Shown here piece after piece: positions 36,701-48,700 of a stretch of DNA of 64,000 nucleotides; positions within the stretch are counted from its first letter, which is position 1, and the number at the start of each line of letters is the position of its first letter. The translations under genes and the position numbers were made by a program. The notes below the pieces were generated by a model. It did no database searches and was not told the origin of the DNA. It saw only the letters and a program-made list of their open reading frames with translations. The stretch comes from Ectocarpus siliculosus (lineage: Eukaryota; Sar; Phaeophyceae; Ectocarpales; Ectocarpaceae): contig FN649740.1 of NCBI GenBank assembly GCA_000310025.1, positions 2,466,831 to 2,530,830 on the forward strand, in the 5' to 3' direction.

Positions 36701-39700
36701 TCTTTGGCATATGGGACCCTACCGGGGATTTGGCGCACGACACTACTGTATCGCTGGCTCTTGCCCCGCCTCCCTCCTCACCCATCAGCCAGAAACAAAC
36801 ATCATCCTTCGACCCAAAAACGCTAGTGATACCGCGTCTCACCAAATCTCCGTGTCCACGAAGAACATCGAACCATCGCCTTAGAACCTCCGGTCCTATC
36901 TCTGTCCGCCCACCCTCCTTCCCTCCCTTCCCGCCGGACGTCGCAGCAGCCACGGCCATGGTGCCCCCACCACTCTTTGTGCCCGAAGGGGCCGCGGTAT
37001 CCGCGGCAAGCTGGTCTTGAGGGTCTACAGCAGCTTCGTCGTCGTCGTGGTTGTGCTCCCGAGGGTTGTCTGAGGTTTGTTCACTCACGATCCCTGTGTC
37101 AGGCCTATTTGTTCATTGTTGTTCGTCGGCCGTAGAAAGTCGGGGCGGTCGACTGTTGCTTGCATTTGAGCAGATGTGTGCATGTGTGTCTGTACTTCAT
37201 GATAAACCATATCCTGAACTTCACAAATCAGAACTCTTGAAAAGTATTAAATGCTGTGCACGTTCGTTGTGCGTGGTTCATAGTTGTCGCTGTCGTTGTC
37301 GCGGCTCCGGGGATGATCTTCATTTTTCCGTGCAACCTCATCTGTCTCATATTATATTCTAGCTCATTTCGCTATGAGTAGTTCCTCGTGCCTGATAATG
37401 TCATAGCTGCTATGCATAGACGCCAACTATCGATATGTCCCACTGTTGCTGCAGCTACTGTGGAACGCCGACGAGGGGGTGCAAAGGGATTATTTCCTCA
37501 CCGTGGACCTTCTTTCCTTCGTGGTGTCCACCATTTCCTAGTGCTAAGGGTTTCAGTTCCTTCCAGTGGGTGCGCTCACGAACTGCAGCTCTTTCTACCC
37601 ACAGCGCGCGACATCTCAACTCGAGCGTACCGACATTCGTTGCGTCGCCTCTTCGCCACTGATATGTACCATAGAGGTTAAAAATAAACATGTCGAGCCT
37701 GCAGTTATAGATACGATACCTGCTAGAGAGACCGGGCTTGTCCGGCATTTTGTAGGGCATGCCGAATGTCCGGATTATCTCACAGGATAGGTAGTTCACT
37801 AGGTGCGCTTTATCAAGGCGGCCATGGCAAGGGTCCCGGCAATCCACACGCACCACCTGCGGTTGTAAGCAATGGCAACGAGGTCACTCGTTGGCAACGA
37901 TATTTTCTCTGCGATCGTGACTAACAAGCAGTCACCTGGGAGCACCGGTGTAGAAAGTTGTCAAAGCTCCCGAATCGAACATCTCCCGTAGTGCATACCC
38001 CCCCTCCCCCCCCATCTCACCAGTGTTCGCCGTTCCACCGTTTCATCAGCCAGGCCTCCGTCATTCAAATTGCGCGAGACCAGCCGAGGCCTCGAAATCA
38101 CTGCTCGCGACAGGTTGCAGCGGCCGTACTGTGGGATCCTGTCTAGCGACTCGACGACCGTCACCCCCTGTAAAAACAGTTTGAAACCGGTTCGGAACTA
38201 CCAATGAAGTAAAACAAGGCGAGTCCTGAGACCGTCGCAGGTGAAAGTAAAAGCCAAGTGGGAAGGCCGAGGGATGCGGAATGGCTCTTCGGTGTGACAA
38301 GTAGATATACCTTTCACGCGGGGTTGGTGTTCGATTTTTTTGACTTAGATGTACTGCTATGGCACCGTACTACTGTCTCGTCATCCCTCATTCTCAGCCG
38401 ACCGTGTGATGCTGGTCTGCGCTTCAAGAGCGTTTAGGAAGCTAAACCGGCGTCAAGCTCATCGCCCTTGATTGGCAATGGGCACAAGAATCCCCTGTGT
38501 CGTCTCGTGAAAGCTACGTTGGACACAAATTCTCTGCCGTCCGTACCACGAGGTTTGGTCGCAGTTCTCACCTTTCGACCTCCCGCAACCTGCCCCCTGC
38601 AGTACCACTCTAAAAAGCCGAGCAAGGCGGTGGTGAGTCCAGTGCCGGGCTGATCGACTACAACCATGCCTATCGTTGTTTTGTCTCCCAGGTAATCTGC
38701 CAGCACGACGGCAAGCCTCTTCGCCGCGACTGCAGGCGTTGAGGCCGGCGCAGCACCGCTGCCGGCCGCACCATCACGGGTACCTTCGCTGCCCGTTTCC
38801 GCCGGCGTTGTGCCGAGGGACCTAGCGGTACCTCGGCGGCCGTCACTTCCCAAGCTGAGATCGACACGCACCGCTGCTGCAGTCCCCCCATCGGCTGCGG
38901 CAGCATGGGCCGCAGCGGCGGAGCTAATATCTCCACCCCCTTGCGCTTCGCCCGACATCCTCTTGACTCTCTCCTCGAACGGAATAAACTCGAGGCGCTG
39001 CTGTAACCGCCACGCCGCCGACGCCGCGGCAGCGGCGGCCGCAGCCGCCGTAGCGGCCGTAACGGCGGTGCTAGCAGCGGGGGAGACTGCGAGCCCCGGG
39101 GATGCGAGCACGCCGCCGGTCACGGCGGAGGGTTCGGGCCGGAAACCCCGGTAGCGGACGACGGGGAGCTTGACGACCGCGGCGTTGAGGAGGTTCCGAG
39201 CCGACGCGTGCGGGAAGAGGGAGACGTAGTCGAGACGATCCGGGGCCGTGTGCATCGGGTACAAGCGGTCTATCGCTCGGGAAAGGTCTTCGGTGCGGGT
39301 GGGGTGGAAGGGGGCGGCACGGGGAACAAGGATTGAGAGGATTCGATTTCGTTTCCATGAATAGTGTACTTGCTGGTTCTTGTACTTGGCTGCCCCCTTC
39401 TAGTCGCGATTCTACTCAATCGAGCTTCAAGACTGAGAACAAGTTCGTCACACGTATCGTGGGGATTATGGTCACGGTTGTTAACGTGTACAGGGCGAAC
39501 GACCCAGAATCTCAAGTAGACCGTTTCCCCCTGTTCCCCCATTACAGCTTTATCCGCCGCAAGGTAAGACCAGCTGTAGATGTCGTGGCGCATTTTAGCA
39601 GAGTTCGCTTACATTATTTTCAGAAACTATATATACCGATGTTTCGCTACTCGTCACCTTCCAACAACATCGAGACAAGAACCGTTTCGTCCTGGTATCC

Positions 39701-42700
39701 CTGCCGAAACCGACTTGTGTTCGCGGCGAGTTCGTGCTTGAGCTTTATCATGCGCCCTTTGCTGCCGTTGATGAACCGTATCGCCCCTGCAATCCCGCCT
39801 GCCCCCTTCGTCGCGTCAGCACGGCGATGGGTTCCCCGAAGGTGCGCGGAGGCGACGGGGGTGACGTTCAGATAACATTTAGCACTCGTTTTCGTCCTTA
39901 CAGGTTTTGTGTACGCCGCAGCACAACACTTGCCATTTGTCACTACAGTGGGAAGCGGCGGATACCGCGCTCCAACGACCTGACTGACCCTACCACGACG
40001 ACTCAGAAACACAACTAGAGCAACAAGCCAAAGCCTCACCATTTTTTGGGTAGGGTGGAGCTCGCTGCGAAGGCACGCGGCACGAGTGTAGAAGAAGGCG
40101 TGTTCCGTCATGAATCCTCGCTTCGGAACAACCGTGCCCTGCGTCACCACGCCCGAAGATTGGGCTTTGCACACGCAAGCAAGTAATACACGTGAGCGGT
40201 CAATCTCCCGCTCGCCAGACGGAACAGGCACATCGAGCACGTTCCTTTGTCGTCAATATCCGAGGGTACTTGCTGTCCGCGCCGGGTGCGTACGAGGAGT
40301 GTAGTAAACCGGTGAACTGTTGTGTGGGTTTCAGGGTCATCCTCGATGTCTCGCTGTTACGACTGCTCCGGCGTAAGCGATGAATGCAAGCGCTGAGAGG
40401 GAATTTCGCATGCAATTTTCACTTATCCATTGCGTAAGAATCTCTTTTGAGAGTCACAGAGGTTCTTGCCTGCACTATTCACAAGTATTTGCAGCCAAGA
40501 GAATAAGATTCCGGGATTGGCGTAGACGTATTCGGGGCTAGACGCCCGGGGTCATGCCAACTATCTGACTTGCATCCTTTGATCAACAACATCTACTGGG
40601 GGCCTGTCGCTATCGTGGGCGCCTTGTCGTCCTGCCCCTCACCAGCGTCCGCTGCAACAGGCTTGCCGTTTCCATCGCCGGCAACTTCTTCATCGTGCCC
40701 ATCGCCCCCCTCTCTGTCTTGTTGAGAGACGAGCCTTCGAAAGTCGGCGAGGGCGTTGACGATGCAGGAGTGTCGGGCGGCCCCTCCCGGCACTGCCGCT
40801 AGCCGCGCTCGCGTAACACCAGCCGTGGTGCAGGACCCACTCTCGGCTTTTTTCGGTGGTGTTTCGTTGAGTCGTGCATGCCGCAGATGATCATGAAACC
40901 GACAACAACGATTGTTGGGGGCAGTGATAGTCCGAGGCACCGCGGAAAAGAGACGTGCAGGGCAGTAAACCGCAGGGGTAAGACCGGAGGAACGACCTCG
41001 TTGCGCCTCTGAGAAAAAGCGAGCATCGTCACGGAATAAGAATCGGTTTTGACCTGGGGGGAGGCGGGTTCCCAAGGGTAAATGGTCTGCCGTCTTGAGT
41101 TTCTGTATGGAGACAAGTTGGTGCTACCTCGTTAACTTGCTTGGTGGCGACGGCGGCAGCGTGGAACGTATGTATGCGCAGTTGATCGCACCACCATTTT
41201 TGTGCGTTTGTTCCTGTCAGAGTTTTGTTGCGACAAGAAAACCTAGATCCTTACCGGACAAATGAAAGTGCGTCTCTGATGTCCTACAAGAAACAACTTG
41301 TGGCACTGGTGTCTTTGCGCGTCATGGTAGAAGCTCTTTGTGGAACTGCCGAAGGAAAAGGCGGGAGTTTTCTCAATACCGCACTCACCCCACCCACAGC
41401 ATATGCGTTTCGAGCCCATTGCTACAAGCATACCCCCAAAACACCCCGCAGTATCTCAATGGTCAACTCACCTTGTATGGTTTCTTGCAACACGGGCAGC
41501 AGAAAACCGGACAGAACTTCCAGATCCGTGACGGTAAGCATGGCCGCCGCCGCCCTCATGCGCCCGGCGCGCACCAGTTTTTTCTCTCGGTCACTGGAGT
41601 TCGTCAATGCCGGCGAATCCGAAAGCAGAACTCTCTGAATAGCCGAGGTTTCGAGAGAGGCGACGCGAAGAGAGCGAGTAAAGAGCGGAAACATGCTGAT
41701 AGCAACAAGAGAGGGTGTACTTTTTGCGCTAGGGTATTCAAGAAGGATTCTAGCGGCAGCTGGTGCGCAGTCAAGACAAACAGGCATGCCAAGAACACTC
41801 GGGCCCGTTTCTGTGTGTGTGAACCACCCGTCCGTACCTTGAGCCACGGGTTTCCTTGAAGAATGGAGGCGTTCACGCTCTCCGCTCCGAGCTCAACATC
41901 GTTCAGCTCCCCGAGGCAGCACACGAAGTACGGACAACACCTTCTGATTCCATCCTGCGAGAAAAACAGTTTCATCGCAAAGATGATTCCGCTACATAAC
42001 ATGGCATTGGTTGAGCCGACCAACGCAAACATTGTGTCTTTTTTCACACTGGGCATACCTTTACAATAGTCTATATCAAGACGTTTTCCAGGTGTTGACG
42101 TACTGCCTATGTATCCTCATGAACAGAATCTGCTCACTGAACGTAACACACTTAACATCATTCGTTGAGGAATACCAGTAGTGTTCTCGAGACCCATTGC
42201 AACTTGTGTGTGGAGTATGGTCCCCGCGTCATGCCCTGCCTTGCTACCGGAAAGAGTCGGGTAAACAAGCCACACATCACACCCCCAACCAGTCCGAAGT
42301 GTTCTCATATACCTTGGTCTGCCACAATTGCTTGCTTCTGTTAACGGTGAAACCTTTCGAGCTCGATTGTATGTATTTCCCCATTCCGGATGCCATCCGA
42401 CATTACGCGTGTTTCGGTTGAAGGTGGAGCAGACGACACTCTGTCACGCCGTTCGTTTATTTTTTCTGCTCACGCTACGAGAACCAGTGCGTCTACAATA
42501 TCATACCCCGCTGGCATGCAACTTCTCAGCACTAGCATATATACTTTCAATATATATACCAGACGTATTACGGCGGTTGCAATTGATGCCATTGAATTCT
42601 CACACCCACGCTTCTACGGTGTAGTACGTGGGTTTCGAAACCAACACCTCTAGAGATGATGAAAAGCGCATCGTGCCGTGATTGGCAGACGTAGACGACA

Positions 42701-45700
42701 GAGGGTCCCTCTGTCTTTGAGCGTCCTTGAGGCAGGTTACCCTTTCGGTTTCTTCGTTTTGGCAACATGAAACGCAACTGTTGAACTTGCCGCGCTTTTT
42801 TCCCCTATTCGAAGTGACGTATCTAGCAACCAGATCGTTGAAAGAGCGTACCAGGACTGCATCGACCCCCCTGGGAGTGGTCAGGTCCTCGACGTCCAAG
42901 TCACTTCGCGCATCTATGAAACCAAAGGTGACGCCTCTTGCATCCAGCATTTGCTTGAGAGCGGGTGCAGCCGCATCCCTGAAGGCGGCGCGCTCTAGCA
43001 TCATGTCCCACCGTGTCGACAGGTAAAGAGTGAATTCGCGCCCATTCCTGTGTCGGGGAGCAGGGCTATTTGTTGTCAAGAGAGAGGTGGCGGTGCGCAT
43101 GCATGTATGTACGGGTAAGGCGTAAAGGCGAGAATGTGATGAAACTTACCATTTCTTTGATCTAATCCCCAGAGCACAAGTTTTCCAGGGAACGGGGAAC
43201 AGGGACGCTCATTTGGCTGCGTGCTCTCGAGACAACGTCGAACCCCGACATAGATTGCAACCGTCGTGCCCATTTAGTGGTGTCCCCAAATGGCTTTTGT
43301 TCACAGGGGACTCCGCGGCTTCGTGCACTGCTCGGACAGGAGGGAGAAGACGATTAGAAAGTTTCTTCCCCCGTTTGCAAGCTATTACTCTATGGTAACG
43401 CCGATATCTAGCCCCGACGATTTCGAGCCGCACACCGTTGTCTATTGTTTCATTGTGCACGAGGTTGCACCACACGTTCATTGTGGCAATGACGAAATGT
43501 TCGCGTTTACGCGTACGTGCCTCCAGGATGAACATACCCAAAAGAGGGAGTAAGAGGTATCTCGCAAAAAAGAAACCAGCCGTTTGCAAACCAAGACAAC
43601 ACCGATTGTAGTTTGGGGGGGAAAGGGTCGCGGGGTCGATCATGAGAGTGCACACATGGCCACACATCGAGCGGGAGTTGTCTTCCGAAAAACGCCCCAT
43701 CATAAGCAATGCATCAGAGGGCAGCGCAGCCCACCTGGAACAACGGGCTTCCTCGGCACCAAAGCCGCTGATGCACTCGAACATGGCCGTTGATCCCGCC
43801 ACGGCGTTGTTGGACTCGGTCAAGAAGGCGTGTACCGCGTACTTCCCGGGCAGAGGAGGGCCTTCTTCAAAGAACACCTATTCGGATCACAAAGAACATC
43901 CAGTCCAGTTCGAGAAAAGGGGTGTTTCGATCAAACTGTGTGTGCAAATGCCTGGACGTGAAAAACATCCGTGAGGCTGCAAAAATTAAGCTGCTGCACC
44001 TTCTTCTCCGCATGGCCACCGTCGGTGAGTGATGCACCCGCAACATTTTCGTATCGTAGCCCCCAGCACTGTATTTACACGTAGAACCAAACACCGTGTG
44101 TGGAACGAAAACATAACCTTCACGCTTGCCAACAGAAAAATAGAGAACGGGTCCGGAGGTGTTGGTATAAAACTATTACCAACAACATACTGGGAGCCCT
44201 GCAAGAAGAGAATAAATCAAGGGTATAGGTCGCGGTACATGCAAAAACTCGCGCTACTATGTCGCACCGTTCCAGAGCTTGATTCCAGGAAAGGTCTCCT
44301 GACAATGCAGGTGCCGGCGGTGGGTTCGTCCCCCCACGCGATCACTCCAAGCCAATCTCCGGTCGGGACGGCCGTGCTGTAGTTGAACCTGTAGGCGACC
44401 TGTGAAGCATCCAGCGGGTCCATACAAACGATGAACTATGGAAACATTCGAAGACGGGGTCCGGGAGGTAAGCGAAGATGATAAGCCCCTCTCTGTGAGC
44501 CCTGGCCCGGAATAGCAAAGCTTGACGAACGGAGCAAAAAGTTGGCCAATCAGAACTTCAAGAATAGAGGAATGGGCCTCGTTGTGTGAAAGGAGGGAAC
44601 AACCAGAAGGGTACGGGGAGGAGGAGAGTGAGGAGGAGCGCCTCCGTATAGGCTGTCACCACGAAAGACAGCAACATCTGACGGGCCGTATAGTCACTAA
44701 CTACAAAGATACAGAAGAGGGTCTACATATACGGTTATGAGTCCTAAGTAGAGATGAAAACATACCTCGAAGGGCGCGCCACACGTCAACCGCAGGAACC
44801 CTGGCGTGGGGGAGTTCGAAGTTGTAGCACCCAGCTTTAAGTTCGACGCAGTTGTCGCTGTTGTCGGCGGGGGAGAAACGCCCGCGACGATCTTGAGGTC
44901 CACACGAGCCATCTCAATCTTCGGGCCACGCAAGCAAGAGTTGGCCAAAGGAAAGCAAGATGTAAAGATGGATGCACCCGCTCAAAAACATGCACGCGAT
45001 AACTTGAGACACGAACCGTTCGTTTCAGTAGAGGACCTCGCAGCTCCAACGAGGGTTGAAAGCGCAGAAAATTGAAACCAGTCACTGCCTGCCGAGTGAT
45101 TGGTGTAGATGAGATGCGCAACGGCGAGGAGACGCATGGTATGCTTAGCAAGAGGCAGGGCGGCTCGCTACGAGAAAACATCCCCTACAGTCAAGTGTTG
45201 TTTTCGCTTTTGTGTTCTTGCACCTGAAAACGGAGGCGAAAAACCAACCAACGCCATCGTGCACTGCGTCTTCCTTGCTAACCCATACCCATGATCACGC
45301 AAACGCCTCCACTGGCCCACCCCCGTGAGAGGCCGTCGTCAAACCCACAATCCCCCCAAACGCGACCTCGCGCAATACCTTGAAGTTCTTGCTCTGGGCC
45401 ACACAACAGCCGCTCCCGCCGAGGAAATATCTCACCACGTACACCCCTTCGAGCGCGACTATGCGTTCGTCCACTTCAAACACTCCCTTTGTGAGGATGG
45501 CGAAGACAGTAGCAGTATCAGTACCGAAGAGAACATAGAGTAAGCTACAAACGAGGTTGGGCGTTTACAAGACTAGCTCGCGTCGTGCAGGTCCAGGATC
45601 ATGTTAAAAAAAAGATGTATGGTGACGAGGCAGCGTTCAACGGGAAGAGAAGAAACCATGTGTCGCGCAAACAAATGAAGATGAACGGCTCAATGAAGAC

Positions 45701-48700
45701 ATCGTTACCGTAACCCTCGTCTGCTGTTCAACGCTTCACAAGAAAGTGTTGAGCGATGATGGTCCGAGTTGAACAGTGAATCCTGCCTCCTCGGTCTTAC
45801 CGCGTTATCCGGTGGCAGTGTTCGCCAACCGATCATCTTTCCCGGAAACAAAGTCTTGCCCCTGTCCCCTTCCTTTCCCACGACTGAATTATGCCCGCTT
45901 CTGGTCGCTGTAGCTTTCGGCGACGCGCCTGTAGCAAGCTCCGTTGCCACCTGATGACTGCTAGATATTTTCTTGTTCTGCGTCCTACTGCTGGCATCTT
46001 CACCGTTGACGTTGTCTGGAGTGCGTAAGTCGGCGTGACGTCCGGGTGGGTTCGTACCACTTGCTACGCTTGCCGCCAACGTTACCGTCAGTGCTGGCCC
46101 CGATGACCCCGCCGCCGAGACTGTTTCTGCTCCTGCTGCTGCTGCCGCATCAACCGCCGATCCATCGCCGCCAACAACGCTGGCGCTGCCGTCTTTCTTG
46201 TTGTCGGCGGTAGAACCTACGTTGCTCCTTCCCGTGGTTTGCTGGCCGTCAGGAGTACTACCACGAGCAGTTGATTCGCCAGGGGCAACGTGGTATGGTA
46301 ATCGCTTATCGGGGGTGACGGGGGCGGTTTGACGTTGGCCTGCTTGCGGCGGAGGTCGTACAGCCGGCGCGATAACGGCGGGAGGAGGGGGTAGCTCATC
46401 GCCGAGAAGGAACAAGCCCACCCAATCCTTGGCGGGGTGGGGGTGGTGGAGTTTATCCCGATGGTGGTATCTGAGGGTGCATGTAGGACAGGACGATACG
46501 CAACGGAACGAAATGAGAGGGGCGAGGGCGCACGTTAACTTTACTGGTTGCGTCCTCGTCAACGAAGCGATTGGAACGTTGTGCTGCGCGTATGAGCTAT
46601 GCGACAAAGTAGTGAACTTCATTTCCAATAAATTGGGTTCGTAGTGTGGTTTCTTCACGCAGACCGCAAACCGATTCAAGGAGCACTCTAACCGAGATGT
46701 GTTTTCACTGTAATTTCGGCATCAGTTGTGTCAGAAAATAGAATAGTAGGAGTAGACTCGGATCGGAGTCCGTTCGAATTGTAAACGCGGTGCAGTTGTA
46801 CCGTTACACGTCGATGTCTTGGTCTGTTGTCATTTTCGATTTGAGAAGTTCCAAGTCGATTGTATCCAACAAGACGCATCAGCGTAGCAACTTTCTTTTG
46901 GGTGATACATAATGATAACGGTAAATGACGGAATCATATCAAGTTCTCGTGGAAGTCGGCGGACTTGCTCAACCGGTCAATACCCTATCATTTCTTGACT
47001 AGACAGGGTATGCGTAGTCTTGTTTATTAGAAATAAGCTCACGAGTATCGCACGGTGAACCGTTCTCCGAGAACGCCGCTGGCCGCAGGACCCAGAGCAA
47101 CCTCCACGTCCGCCCGGAAATCTTCCTTCTTCGGGAAAGAGCTTATCTGCCGGAAGGACTCTTGCAACACCTGATGGAGCGTGCGGGCGGGTGATTACAT
47201 GCATCACAATCTTCGGGTGGATGGTTACATGCATCACAAACTTCGTTCTTCGGGAAACCCCGCCTGAATATAATTTTCCCAGTAGCAATTTTTCATGTAA
47301 ATCCTTCATATTGTTTTTTGCTCGGCGTTCTGTGGACAAGGAACCTTGAGCACAGGAAATCTTCTAGAGAGCCCACTGCAGATTCCAAGTAGTTTCACCA
47401 GTATAGCACTTTTTCCTCCATCCTTTCCTGGCCGGTGCGAATCTACAACGATGTTTCCCAATCTTCAGTTCTGAGCAGGTTGATCTCACAACGAACGCTC
47501 AATTCACAATACAGTCGCATTTCAATATTCACTTTTTCGAATATTTTCGTGCCAAGGCAAACCATGTTTGTTGATGAAAACTTCGGACCACATTGCATAC
47601 AGCGCTCCGATGGTCTAGTTGGTTATGACGCCACCTTGACATGGTGGAGGTCGCGGGTTCGAACCCCGCTTGGAGTACGTTTTTTCTTTAGTAGTCTAGC
47701 CTCGGGGCCAGTTTATCTGAGTGTACCTCTTTAGGGTAAGTTAACCTGTGACCACGGGGATCGACCGCGTCGAGTGTTGGATCAGTACGGACAAACGAAG
47801 GTACTGGGTAGAGAGAGATCGGTACGGTTTTGAATGTGAAAACAACAACAACAACTCGCTATGAACCGCACTTTTGGTGGCACGCAAGAGCTAGACATGC
47901 TCCCTGCCGCCTTTGTAGGGATGCAAGCATCTGCCGCACGTTAACACCGCCACTCAATAAACCCTCAATGTTGGCCTGACCTGTATCGCCACGGGGTTCC
48001 GAACGTCTTGCTCTAGGCTGCCCATGCACGACCGCGCCGCGAGGAAATAGTCCTGCCGCTTGAGCGAGTCTGTCGCTCGCCTCACCGCCTCTTCGCTGTT
48101 GAAGCCCGTGTTGCTCGCGCTGAGAAGGGTAGCCGACAGGCCCTGTGGGTATATACCGTGGGTGACAGGAGAGACATCGCACCGCTGTGAACTTATCTGC
48201 GAATAACGCTACGTTTTAAAAATATCTTGCTCACGGCACACAATTTTCTGTACATGAAAGATTGTGGTATCCAGCGGTTATCAAAACTCCGTACTTGACT
48301 TGAGTCAGAAATTTTTTCATAAGGATCCATCTTCGGGCGGAAGCGCCCCAGACCTTGGGATAACTCTCAGCGCCGGAGGGATTTCTTCATGCGAAGCTCT
48401 CCTGCTTCCGAACGAGGCCTCGCCAAATTCAATACTTGCGTCGAATGATCTGCACCTATTATAGGAAAACATTACACTGTAGCAACTTCCGTGACCCGCT
48501 CTGAATGGCATGGTCTATCTATCATTCTGTCACTCACGGTGCACGAATGATAAATAGAAGGGCTGCCAACGTTAAGCATTTCCTCGGTAAGAAACAAGGC
48601 GAATAGACACAAACACACGTTCGTGCACACGCCAACCTCTGGATCGATCCTTGCAGTAGTGTGCCACACGTGCGGTGCCTCAGAACCTGCAGTCATCGCC

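Noticed and set aside
48317-48511. Minus-strand frame SFDASIEFGEASFGSRRASH as an exon of the giant gene
   Set aside because: The neighbouring exons 48637-48895 and 47981-48142 join in phase 0 directly, and no good acceptor and donor pair frames this stretch.
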